Source: Bacteroidota bacterium
Lineage (GTDB): Bacteria; Bacteroidota; Bacteroidia; Chitinophagales; Chitinophagaceae
Direction: 5' to 3'
Length of the DNA: 64,000 nucleotides
Assembly: GCA_005882315.1 (NCBI GenBank)
Contig: VBAR01000001.1
Coordinates: 321,736-385,735 of the forward strand
Shown here: positions 26,140 to 34,721 of the stretch, piece after piece
Position numbering within the stretch: position 1 is the first letter of the stretch
Layout of the letters: every line of letters begins with the position of its first letter
Program-made: the position numbers and the translations under genes
The notes under the pieces: generated by a model
Told to the model about the DNA's origin: nothing
What the model saw: only the letters and a program-made list of their open reading frames with translations
Database searches by the model: none

Positions 26140-27702
26140 TTACAAATGCCGGTTTGCTTTCCAGCTACTGTATAATAAATTTTTCTCAAGCACGGGTTTT
26201 GGAAAGAACAAGCTGGCGATATATCCGACCACAATCACTACGAGGTGGCTGTACACACCGAGCATGAGTTTGTGATGCGTGAAATTAAAATTACCTAAAT
26301 CGAGCAGCAGTTGCGGATTTTTTACACCGACGGGTGTAGATGTAAGAAACGCATAAGCCGTAAATAAAATACAGGTGATGATCCCGATATTAACTCCCTG
26401 CCGGTTGGCTCTTGCACTGAAGACACCCAATAAAAATATTCCCACAATACCTCCTGAAAAAATTGCATATACGGTAAAGATCAAATCAATTATCCCGCCA
26501 CTGCTAAACTTTAAATAAAAGTACCCCATTCCTATTGCGAAAAAGCATGATAAAAGCACCATCATTTTACTTGCATATAAGTTTTGCTTATCGGATCTAT
26601 TGGGCCGAAATTTTTTATAATAGTCTTCCATTCCAACTGCGGCATTTGAATTAATATCGGCACTTAAACTGCAAATAGCTGCACTTATTAAAGCAGCAAC
26701 AATAAAACCAATTACCCCGGTTGGTAAATTGGTCATCATGAAATAAGGAAAAACGGTTTTGGCAGTAACATCGGCAGGCAGTGCATTTTGCTTGTAGTAA
26801 ACAAACAAAGCTGTACCAATAAACATAAAAATTGTCCATATGGGAACAGTTAAAAAAATCCCCATTAACGATGCTTTGATCGCCGATTTATCCGACTTGG
26901 CTGTAAGGTAACGTTGTACTACTGTTTGGTCCGTTGCATATTTTTGAATAGCATAAAATGCTCCATTGATCACCAAAACCCAAAATGTAAGTCTATCTAA
27001 TTTGAAATCATAAGGTCCAAAACCGGCACGGCTATTTTCATTAGCCACTTTTATTGCTTCAGGCACCCCGCCTTTTATTGAAAACAATAATATGCCTAAG
27101 CAAATAAACCCACTTGCAAATAACATAAATCCCTGGAATACATCAAGCCATATTACAGCCTGCATACCACCTTTTAAGTTTAAGATGATCAACACCATTC
27201 CTACACATAATAAAATAAAGATGGGATTAATATTTGTTAGCTTATGAATGGCTAATGCAACTAAGGTCAACACAGAGCCCATACCGGCAAACTGTCTGAT
27301 GATAAATGATGATGATGAATAATAACGGGCAAATTTTCCAAAACGTTTTTCAAAATATTCGTATGTACTTAAGCCAATTACTTTACGAAACAACGGTACA
27401 ATAAACCATATAGAGCCCAACAGCACTATTGGCACCATGTATCCTTGTAATAAATAGATCCAGTTGGATTGGAAGCCCTGTTCAGGATATCCTAAAAAAG
27501 TATTGCTGCTTATAAGCGTAGATAATAATGATAAACCCAAAGCCCATGAAGGAAAATTACCTTTTGAAAGAAAATAGTTTTCAGTGGTATTTTGTTTTTT
27601 GGCAAAGCGAAAACCCAAATACAATGTAATTCCTAATACAATTAAGATGATGAGATAATCTATGGCATGTAAATGATTCATTTCAATCGTTCGTTTTCCC
27701 AC
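26140..27702 (-). CDS. Sodium:solute symporter (SSS family)
   Basis: This 520-residue membrane protein has about 13 helices. SSS family blocks include YFLSKGNFPSWALGLSLLSTLISSNTFLGYPEQGF at the first Na+-site helix, YEYFEKRFG, and GFIVAALISAAICSLSADINSNAAV at the later Na+-site helix. It should import a sugar or sugar acid. It lies 11 bp upstream of the esterase fusion's ATG and 27 bp from the second DUF1537 kinase, in the same direction. It resembles the symporter at 33119 in its opening motifs more than the one at 11873. Confidence 0.9.
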   Translation of the reverse strand: MGKRTIEMNHLHAIDYLIILIVLGITLYLGFRFAKKQNTTENYFLSKGNFPSWALGLSLLSTLISSNTFLGYPEQGFQSNWIYLLQGYMVPIVLLGSIWFIVPLFRKVIGLSTYEYFEKRFGKFARYYSSSSFIIRQFAGMGSVLTLVALAIHKLTNINPIFILLCVGMVLIILNLKGGMQAVIWLDVFQGFMLFASGFICLGILLFSIKGGVPEAIKVANENSRAGFGPYDFKLDRLTFWVLVINGAFYAIQKYATDQTVVQRYLTAKSDKSAIKASLMGIFLTVPIWTIFMFIGTALFVYYKQNALPADVTAKTVFPYFMMTNLPTGVIGFIVAALISAAICSLSADINSNAAVGMEDYYKKFRPNRSDKQNLYASKMMVLLSCFFAIGMGYFYLKFSSGGIIDLIFTVYAIFSGGIVGIFLLGVFSARANRQGVNIGIITCILFTAYAFLTSTPVGVKNPQLLLDLGNFNFTHHKLMLGVYSHLVVIVVGYIASLFFPKPVLEKNLLYSSWKANRHL

Positions 27703-27729
27703 AAAGGCACAAAGGGCACCAAGCAGGTT

Positions 27730-28809
27730 TTATGAATACAGTCTTAATATTTCTTCTGGCAATTCATAGCTTCCCGGTTTAACTGTTATAAACAAATCCT
27801 TTGCTTTCATCCTTACTACTCCACGCTCCAATTCATTCACCGGTGAAAGTTTTTTTATATCCAATTCCTGTAAAATAGCAGCAGCTGTTGAACCTCCTTC
27901 AATAAATATTTCCTTTATTGATTCTCTCTCCACTATTTCTTTTATAGCTTTTGCCATATTAGTTCTTAATGATAAAGCAGAAACGTCGGTTTTATCAATT
28001 GCAATAACAGCTTTATGTCTTTGTTTTATAATATCCCCTGTTGTTTTCAACCAATCTTCATTAACTACTTCAGGTAAATATGAACCACAACCCAGCTTCT
28101 TTATAAATTCTTTTCTTTCTTTAAATGCAGTACCGCATACATACAGATGAGGCAACTGGGTTTCAAATTCCTGTTTTGGCCTCGATTGATAATTTCTATC
28201 CAACAGTGCTGTATAGAAATCGCCTGCACCTGCGAACATCCAGCTATTGTCCAGTTTATTTGTCCATTCCTTAATATCTTTTTCATTTGAGGCTTCACCA
28301 ACAACAAAGCCGTTTGTTGGCAATACTTCAGAATGTTTTAATACTCTTACTGAATCATCATTTACTATTTCTTTTATTAAAGAACTCTTTATTGGAAATT
28401 CCGGGTCAGTAGTGAATGCAGTTTCATTGATTCGTTTGCCTTCAATAAAATATTCCCCGTTCATGATTGTTCGACCGAGTGATGGATTAGCAGGAAGTAT
28501 AAAGGCCTTATTGAAACCTGATAACTCCATCTGTACTTTTAATTCATCAATTACATAACCTCTTAAAACCGAATCAATCTTTTTATAAATAAAACTTGGT
28601 TTTAAGGAAACAACTTTACTAACCGCATCAGTTGTAACCTTTAACGCTTCTTCTTTTTTCAAAGACCTGCTGTCTGTAGAAATAATCAAAACATCTGCAT
28701 CTGTACTTATTTCATCATGCAGGCAAACACTTATTTTTAAGCCATAGCGAAGACTTATACCAGCCAATTCAGCTGCACCGGTGAAGTCATCTGCTATAAC
28801 TGCAATCAT
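27730..28809 (-). CDS. DUF1537 four-carbon acid-sugar kinase, PdxA-linked type
   Basis: The 359-residue kinase has the N-terminal IADDFTGAAELAG motif, the classical substrate motif YKKIDSVLRGY near residue 80, and C-terminal IEGGSTAAAIL and VKPGSYELPEEIL for nucleotide binding. It is shorter than the 444-residue homologue at 4929 and shorter than typical members. It is followed upstream on the same transcript by a PdxA-family gene. DUF1537 kinase plus PdxA2 is the known pair for D-threonate or D-erythronate use: the acid is phosphorylated on O4, then oxidised and decarboxylated to dihydroxyacetone phosphate. That pathway is the best guess here. Confidence 0.87.
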   Translation of the reverse strand: MIAVIADDFTGAAELAGISLRYGLKISVCLHDEISTDADVLIISTDSRSLKKEEALKVTTDAVSKVVSLKPSFIYKKIDSVLRGYVIDELKVQMELSGFNKAFILPANPSLGRTIMNGEYFIEGKRINETAFTTDPEFPIKSSLIKEIVNDDSVRVLKHSEVLPTNGFVVGEASNEKDIKEWTNKLDNSWMFAGAGDFYTALLDRNYQSRPKQEFETQLPHLYVCGTAFKERKEFIKKLGCGSYLPEVVNEDWLKTTGDIIKQRHKAVIAIDKTDVSALSLRTNMAKAIKEIVERESIKEIFIEGGSTAAAILQELDIKKLSPVNELERGVVRMKAKDLFITVKPGSYELPEEILRLYS

Positions 28810-28881
28810 ACAAAATGATGAATGATGAACTATAAATGATAAATCTTAATCTTCACAAATTCATCATTTATCATTCATAGT

Positions 28882-29949
28882 TTATAGTTTGTTTTTAGTT
28901 AACTGCACCGCACTCTCGATCGCCAGTATCATCGCATCTGCACTCGCTATTCCTTTACCCGCAATCTCGAAAGCAGTCCCATGATCAACTGATGTGCGGA
29001 TGATAGGTAAACCCAAAGTAATGTTTACTCCTTTCACACTATCCATTTGTTGCTTTTCCGCATTCCATTTAAAACCGGCCAACTTAAAAGGAATATGCCC
29101 CTGGTCATGATACATGGCTACCACACCACCATAAGCTCCCATGGCTGCTTTGGCAAACATGGTATCGGGGGGTACGGGCCCTTCTACATCATAACCCAAA
29201 CGTTTTGCTTCCTGCACTGCCGGTAAAATTTCCAAATCATCTTCGGTGCCAAATAAACCACTATCACCAGCATGCGGATTCAATCCTGCGACGCCGATTT
29301 TTAGATTTGTTTTGCCGAGACGTTTCAATCCATCAACAATCAATTGAATCACCTGTACAATTCTATCTTTCTTTACCAAATCACAAGCCTGGCGCAACGA
29401 CACATGTGTACTTACATGAATCACATTGATATTATCCTCCACCAGCAGCATGGCATATTTTTTTGTGCCAGTATAATGCGCATAAATTTCTGTATGCCCT
29501 GCAAAATGATGGCCCGCTTCGTTAATTGATTTTTTATTGATCGGGCCAGTTACTGTTGCATCTACTTCCTTTGCAATCGCCAATTCAATAGCCTTCTTCA
29601 CTGCCTGGAAAGAAGCTTCACCACACATTGCATTAATTTTTCCAAATTCAAGTTTGCTGATATCAGTAATATTCAAATCAAATACATCAATAGTTCCCAG
29701 TTCAAATTTTGCATCCGATACTTTGCTGACTGTATTTACTTTTACACTCAACTTTAGCTTGATGATGATTTGTTCAAAAACTTTTGCATCCCCAACTAAA
29801 AGCGGTTTGCATATCTCATGAATTGATTTTTCCTGTAATGCCTTCACGGCTATCTCCGGTCCGATACTGGCCGGATCACCCATAGTAATTGCTATAATTG
29901 GCTTACCCCCATCCCCTAAAGGGGAGTTATGAACACTCTTATTTTCCAT
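28882..29949 (-). CDS. PdxA-family 4-phospho-acid dehydrogenase
   Basis: The 355-residue protein matches 4-hydroxythreonine-4-phosphate dehydrogenase: ITMGDPASIGPEIAVKAL at the N-terminus, TGPINKKSINEAGHHFAGHTE (metal His and phosphate contacts), MYHDQGHIPFK and SVDHGTAFEIAGKG. The neighbour is an acid-sugar kinase rather than vitamin B6 genes, so it is more likely PdxA2, which oxidises and decarboxylates D-threonate or D-erythronate 4-phosphate. Residues 8-16 (NSPLGDGGK) are encoded by a dispersed C-rich hairpin repeat, so the repeat has invaded or created the start of the gene. Confidence 0.9.
   Translation of the reverse strand: MENKSVHNSPLGDGGKPIIAITMGDPASIGPEIAVKALQEKSIHEICKPLLVGDAKVFEQIIIKLKLSVKVNTVSKVSDAKFELGTIDVFDLNITDISKLEFGKINAMCGEASFQAVKKAIELAIAKEVDATVTGPINKKSINEAGHHFAGHTEIYAHYTGTKKYAMLLVEDNINVIHVSTHVSLRQACDLVKKDRIVQVIQLIVDGLKRLGKTNLKIGVAGLNPHAGDSGLFGTEDDLEILPAVQEAKRLGYDVEGPVPPDTMFAKAAMGAYGGVVAMYHDQGHIPFKLAGFKWNAEKQQMDSVKGVNITLGLPIIRTSVDHGTAFEIAGKGIASADAMILAIESAVQLTKNKL
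29902..29930. repeat. C/G-rich hairpin repeat at the pdxA-like start
   Basis: The sequence CCCCTAAAGGGG forms a small hairpin beside a run ACCCCCAT. It overlaps the first codons of the PdxA-family gene. A related element sits after the next gene at 30017-30046. Confidence 0.65.
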
Positions 29950-30016
29950 TTTCCTTTGTATACAACTTTATTTGTTATCCGTTAAGTAAATAAACTACAA
30001 GTTCTCAAGCACCTCA

Positions 30017-30046
30017 GTTTCCCCCTTCAGGGGGTTAGGGGGCTTA
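30017..30046. repeat. C/G-rich hairpin repeat after the DapA-like gene
   Basis: The arms CCCCCT and AGGGGG lie around a 2-base spacer, with a second GGGGG run after TTA. It ends exactly at the stop codon of the DapA-like gene and is related to the hairpin at 29902. It could act as a transcript-end or processing structure but lacks a clear T-tract. Confidence 0.6.
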
Positions 30047-30886
30047 TAATGGTGGCATCACATATTCGTTACATAATCCTTTTTCCTTCATCAGTAATTT
30101 TAATGCATGCAGGCTTTCGCCAAGTGTCCGGTTGCTTTGATACAAAGCTCCATAATCATTGCTTAGCTTTTGCATAGCAAACATTTTTTCTTTATCATCT
30201 TTTGCAAAAGCTTTCAGCATATCTGCATAAATTTCGGGATACAGGTTTCCTGTGCTGGGTACCAATCCATCTGCACCACGCAATAACGCGTCAGCACTTT
30301 TAGCTGCCCACCCAAGGATATAGTGAAAATCTTTCCTGTCTTTCCAAAGTCGCAATGACTCATTCATTCTTTCCTCGCTTCGTTCGCTGTCTTTTACCCC
30401 CACTATGTTTTTATGATTACTCAATTCATCAATGACATGCAGCGGTATGCTCATATGCGTAGTAGCCGGAATATTATAAATAAACAATGGCATTGAAATG
30501 TTGTTTGCCAGTGTTGTAAAATATTTCAGCATCTGTTTTTCAGTCAAGCCATAATAAGAAGGGAGTGTTGCCACTACCACATCAATAGCATGCAGTGAAC
30601 AGTATGATGCAAATTCTATACTCTCTGCTAATACATTTGAACCAATGCCTGCATAAAGCAGCGAACCCATCTTTTTATTTTTTCCGGCAGCCAGCACATA
30701 ATCTTTCTTTAACTGTAAAGACAATGATGCTGACTCACCTGTTGTACCCAGAATAAATGGGGAAATACTGAGCTGGTAAAATGAAGTAAAAAGTTTTGCT
30801 ATAGCATTTTCATCTATCTGCAGTTTCTCAGTCAGTGGTGTTACTGCCGGAACAATTACTCCTGTATATTTTTTTTCTTTGCTCAT
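30044..30886 (-). CDS. DapA/NAL superfamily aldolase or dehydratase
   Basis: The 280-residue TIM-barrel enzyme has the full Schiff-base set: GTTGE at 47-51, Tyr137 in IYNIP and the catalytic Lys165 in IVGVKDSE. It should form a Schiff base with a 2-keto acid and cleave it or dehydrate it. True lysine-pathway DapA is not expected in such a setting; a 2-keto-3-deoxy sugar-acid aldolase is more likely. The upstream iron-type alcohol dehydrogenase ends on the base next to its ATG, so the two are coupled, which fits an aldolase that gives an aldehyde and a reductase that removes it. Confidence 0.87.
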   Translation of the reverse strand: MSKEKKYTGVIVPAVTPLTEKLQIDENAIAKLFTSFYQLSISPFILGTTGESASLSLQLKKDYVLAAGKNKKMGSLLYAGIGSNVLAESIEFASYCSLHAIDVVVATLPSYYGLTEKQMLKYFTTLANNISMPLFIYNIPATTHMSIPLHVIDELSNHKNIVGVKDSERSEERMNESLRLWKDRKDFHYILGWAAKSADALLRGADGLVPSTGNLYPEIYADMLKAFAKDDKEKMFAMQKLSNDYGALYQSNRTLGESLHALKLLMKEKGLCNEYVMPPL

Positions 30887-32035
30887 TTAATAAGCCGCTT
30901 TATAAATTTCAATTGCATCTTTTTCTTCAATTAGCCTTGGGTTATTTTTTAATAATCGCTGAATCTTTAAAGCATCAACCGCCATTTGCGGAATTGCTGA
31001 TTCAGGAACGTTGACTTCTTTTAATGTTGCGGGGATACCACAAGCCTTGATCAACTCTCTTATTTTTTTTACTCCTGCACAAGCTGTTGCTTCATCCTTG
31101 CTTTGCCTTTCGCAACCTAAAGCGATAGCAACCTCTGCATATTTCTTTGTTGCTGCCGGAATATTATACTCCATTACATAAGGAAGCAACAAAGCATTAG
31201 ATAATCCATGCGCCAGGTGAAACATACTTCCTAATGGATAAGATAAGGCATGAACACCGGCTGTATTTACCGGCCCCAAACAAAAACCGCCTAGCAGGCT
31301 TCCCATTGCAACTTTTTCTCTTGCTTCGATATTCTTTCCATCCTTCACTGCGGTAACAATATTCGCAGCTATCAACCGCATACCTTCATAAGCATACATA
31401 TCAATAAAAGGTTGAGAAAATTTATTTGTATATGCTTCTAAGCAATGTGTCAATGCATCGAGCCCTGTTGCTGCCGTAATAGCAGGAGGAACAGATATAG
31501 TTAATAAAGGATCAACATAAACAATATCAGGAACCAGGTAAGGACTAATGATTCCTTTTTTCTGGTTTTCATCATCTACTAAAATTGCATTAGGAGAAAC
31601 TTCGCTACCAGTACCAGAAGTAGCAGGTACACAAATCAATTTCTTTTTTCTTCCTTTTAATAAACCAATGCCAACATAATCTTTCAGTTGTTGCTCATTT
31701 TCCAGTTGTGCCGCTACAAGTTTTGCAATATCCAAAACACTTCCTCCCCCAATACCAATGATCACATCGGGATTGAATGGAGTTGCAATTTTCATCAGCT
31801 TTTCAAAATCAGCAAAGGTTGGTTCCTGTACAATCGATGTATCTGTTACAACCTCAATGTTGTTTTGCTTTAGTGCACCCGTAAAATCTGCGATTGAATT
31901 CAGCAGAGGAGAAATGGTGGCAATAAAAACCCTGTTGGGTTTTAGCTGAACTACTTCATCAGCTAATTGAATCAATATACCATTACCAAAAACTAATTTG
32001 CCCGGAAAAAATATTTTAAGCGAAGAGTCAAGCAT
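30887..32035 (-). CDS. Iron-containing alcohol dehydrogenase
   Basis: The 382-residue protein has the group III alcohol dehydrogenase layout: NAD-binding IIGIGGGSVLDIAKL, TSGTGSEVSPNAIL, and the metal ligands in TGLDALTHCLEAY (Asp, His), HALSYPLG (His) and HGLSNALLLP (His). Related enzymes reduce lactaldehyde, glycolaldehyde or maleylacetate, or oxidise hydroxy acids. It lies between two DapA-like genes with no gap on one side and 13 bp on the other, so it very probably handles a small aldehyde or hydroxy acid made by those lyases. Confidence 0.9.
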   Translation of the reverse strand: MLDSSLKIFFPGKLVFGNGILIQLADEVVQLKPNRVFIATISPLLNSIADFTGALKQNNIEVVTDTSIVQEPTFADFEKLMKIATPFNPDVIIGIGGGSVLDIAKLVAAQLENEQQLKDYVGIGLLKGRKKKLICVPATSGTGSEVSPNAILVDDENQKKGIISPYLVPDIVYVDPLLTISVPPAITAATGLDALTHCLEAYTNKFSQPFIDMYAYEGMRLIAANIVTAVKDGKNIEAREKVAMGSLLGGFCLGPVNTAGVHALSYPLGSMFHLAHGLSNALLLPYVMEYNIPAATKKYAEVAIALGCERQSKDEATACAGVKKIRELIKACGIPATLKEVNVPESAIPQMAVDALKIQRLLKNNPRLIEEKDAIEIYKAAY

Positions 32036-32048
32036 CGTTATTCATAAA

Positions 32049-33026
32049 TTAAATAGCAGCATCCAGCGGATATTTTGGCAGCATCAGTGATTCAATATCC
32101 ACAGGTTTTATTTCCAATCGTTCGCACCATGTTTTAAAACTATCGTGAATTTCATCCAGTGTTTTCTTTTGTTCCGGTGTTAGTTCCAGTGCCGTTGCAC
32201 GGCTTATCGTTCTTACTGGTAAACCACGTTTACGTAAAAAATATTTTGCACTCATAGGGTAAGCAATATGTATAAGCGGATCAACCCGGCTGATTTCCCC
32301 CTGAAGCCATTTCACATCTTCCTGCTTGTCGGGGTTGGTTGCATTGCTCACCATCCATACCAGTATCTCCGGATAAAAATTACCACTGATAGATGACATC
32401 CCTTTTGCGCCCATCTGTAAACTATACATTGCATTGGGTGAATGCGCATCATAAAATTCAAAGTTGCTGTTGGCATTTTTTACTACGTCCAGTTTTGCTT
32501 TCACACTTTCCAGGCTTATCGAAGTGTCTTTATGATATACAAAGCGATTAGATGCTAACAACGTTTTAAAAACTTCTGTGCCCAATATTCTTTTGTACGG
32601 CGCCGGGCATTCATACATACCCAGCGGAATATTTCCGGTGAGCTTAAACATCCTTTCAAAATTGCGAAGCAGGATATCATCACTGTCTTCAATATTCGCA
32701 TAGTGGCCCGTTATCAATATCGCAGCATCGATACCGGTATCATAAATCTTTTTTGTAAACTCTGCCTTATCATCAATCGTTAAACCAAATGATGAAGTAG
32801 CCACCACCGGCACACGACCATTTACATACCGCACTACATGCTGTGTCAATTCCAGTCGCTCATCTTCGGTAATGCTGTACATTTCACTGCTCAGGCAGTT
32901 GGCAAAAAAACCTTTTACGCCGGCAGCGAGATAAAAATCAATCAGTGTACTCACCGCATCCAGGTCAACCTTTGCCTTCAGGTTGAAAGGTGTGATCATC
33001 ACCGGCACAAATTTCTTATCAGACAT
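32049..33026 (-). CDS. Divergent DapA/NAL superfamily lyase
   Basis: This 325-residue TIM-barrel protein keeps the Schiff-base lysine (Lys166 in VYHKDTS) and the Tyr138 in GMYECP, but the usual GTTGE substrate loop is replaced by NCLSSEMYS at 43-51. It has about 30 extra residues at the C-terminus. The substrate is therefore different from that of normal DapA and from the neighbour at 30044. It begins the run of lyase-dehydrogenase-lyase genes. A role in cleaving an unusual 2-keto-3-deoxy acid is inferred from the fold and context. Confidence 0.83.
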   Translation of the reverse strand: MSDKKFVPVMITPFNLKAKVDLDAVSTLIDFYLAAGVKGFFANCLSSEMYSITEDERLELTQHVVRYVNGRVPVVATSSFGLTIDDKAEFTKKIYDTGIDAAILITGHYANIEDSDDILLRNFERMFKLTGNIPLGMYECPAPYKRILGTEVFKTLLASNRFVYHKDTSISLESVKAKLDVVKNANSNFEFYDAHSPNAMYSLQMGAKGMSSISGNFYPEILVWMVSNATNPDKQEDVKWLQGEISRVDPLIHIAYPMSAKYFLRKRGLPVRTISRATALELTPEQKKTLDEIHDSFKTWCERLEIKPVDIESLMLPKYPLDAAI

Positions 33027-33118
33027 AATTTTCCTGAATTTAGAATGTATAAATATTCAAAGTTTTGTCACCCCCAAAAATGTAAAATCTGACTATTCTG
33101 ATGCAGAATTTTCCTGTT

Positions 33119-34690
33119 TTACCCTTCTGCCGCTGCTGCCCTTGCAGCTTTTAATTTAGTTAGCAATAAACCTGCTAAAAATATCGTCAGCGTTCCCACA
33201 ACGATGATCATGTTCTTATGAAGGGGGCTTTTCAAAAAACTATATTCACCTGTGAGTCTGTCGCTGAATGTCATCCATAAAATAACCACGATACCAATAA
33301 TCGTTGCTGTAAACGCTTCTGCATTTTTTGACTTGCGGCTTATCAATCCCAGTAAAAATAAACCCAGCATACCGCCGGCAAAAATTCCTGACAGTTCCCA
33401 CCAGATATCAAGCAAACTTTTAGAACCGATCATTGCCAATCCGGTACATAAACCAATTAAACCAAAAATAACTGTGGCAATATGCAATGAAAACAATTGC
33501 TGCTTATCATTAATATTTGGTTTGAAATATTTTTTATAAATATCCATCGTGAATACCGTTGCACTTGCATTCATATTGCTGCTGATAGTGCTCATAGCTG
33601 CAGAAAGTATGGCAGCTACAATCAGTCCTACTAACCCCGTTGGCACTTTTGTTACCATAAAATGTGGCAGCACTTTATCGGCATAATCTGCCGGGTTATA
33701 AGATGCAGCCAACGAAGCAATTTGTTGTGATGATGCTCCACTCCCTAATTGTTCAGCCGCCTGTTTTATTCGTACAGGATCTATTAATTCAGGTTGTGTC
33801 TGGTAAAAAGAATAAAGTGCAGTACCAATGATAAAAAACAATAAGGAGGCAGGCACATACATAGCCACACAAAGCCATACTGATTTTGCAGCCTGCTTTT
33901 CAGATCTTGCGGTATGATAACGTTGAATATAATTCTGGTCCATGCCAAAATTATTCAGGTTGATAAAAAAGCCATACAACAATACCATCCAGAATGTAGA
34001 CGTGGTAAAGTTGGGCGACAGGCTTCCAAGACTTATTTTATTATCAGCTTTTGCGATCTCAATTACTTTATTTATTCCTCCAGGGATTTCTCTTATCACT
34101 AAGAATAAGATGAGCAATGCGCCCAATGTTTTAATAATTCCCTGTACCACTTCTGTCCATATCACCGCTTCCATACCGCCAAGCACTGTATATATTATTA
34201 TACAAATACCCATTACAATCATAATGCTTTGCATAGAAAAACCAGTCAGTGCCTGTAGACTCAACGCCATTCCAAAAAATATGGAGCCCATTCTTGCAAA
34301 CTGAGTAAGTAAGAAACAAATCACTGCATAGGTTCTTGCCCATGGGCCAAAACGTTTTTCTAAATGCGTATAGGCTGATATTTCACCTGTGCTTCTGTAA
34401 AACGGAACAAAATATTTTGAGGCTACCCATGCAGCCAGTGGCATAGAGATACTGAACACAAAAGCATTCCAGTTACTGCCAAATGCTTTGCCCGGCACTC
34501 CGAGAAAAGTATTACTGCTTAAAAATGTTGCATAAATAGAAAGCCCGATTGCCCAGCCGGGAATTTTGCCGGATGCTTTTGTAAACTGTTCGCTATTTTT
34601 ATTTCGCCTGGAAAAATAAAAACCGATCGCCACCATTGCAAGAAGGTAAATGATGATGATGGTAATATCTATTAATGGAAGATTATTCAT
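33119..34690 (-). CDS. Sodium:solute symporter (SSS family)
   Basis: The 523-residue protein has about 13 membrane helices and the SSS blocks KIPGWAIGLSIYATFLSSNTFLG, YTHLEKRFGPWARTYA and GLIVAAILSAAMSTISSNMNASATVFTMDIY. It should import the substrate of the acid-sugar block by Na+ symport. It is the first gene of the minus-strand series 34690 to 23741, 92 bp upstream of the DapA-like gene, with rsgA as the preceding gene. It is likely in the inner membrane. Confidence 0.91.
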   Translation of the reverse strand: MNNLPLIDITIIIIYLLAMVAIGFYFSRRNKNSEQFTKASGKIPGWAIGLSIYATFLSSNTFLGVPGKAFGSNWNAFVFSISMPLAAWVASKYFVPFYRSTGEISAYTHLEKRFGPWARTYAVICFLLTQFARMGSIFFGMALSLQALTGFSMQSIMIVMGICIIIYTVLGGMEAVIWTEVVQGIIKTLGALLILFLVIREIPGGINKVIEIAKADNKISLGSLSPNFTTSTFWMVLLYGFFINLNNFGMDQNYIQRYHTARSEKQAAKSVWLCVAMYVPASLLFFIIGTALYSFYQTQPELIDPVRIKQAAEQLGSGASSQQIASLAASYNPADYADKVLPHFMVTKVPTGLVGLIVAAILSAAMSTISSNMNASATVFTMDIYKKYFKPNINDKQQLFSLHIATVIFGLIGLCTGLAMIGSKSLLDIWWELSGIFAGGMLGLFLLGLISRKSKNAEAFTATIIGIVVILWMTFSDRLTGEYSFLKSPLHKNMIIVVGTLTIFLAGLLLTKLKAARAAAAEG

Positions 34691-34721
34691 TCCGGTATTT
34701 TAAATGGACCCTCCGTCGTGA

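Noticed and set aside
28882-29949. Vitamin B6 biosynthesis role for the PdxA homologue
   Set aside because: It is paired with a DUF1537 kinase and lyases, not with pyridoxal genes, which favours PdxA2-type catabolism.
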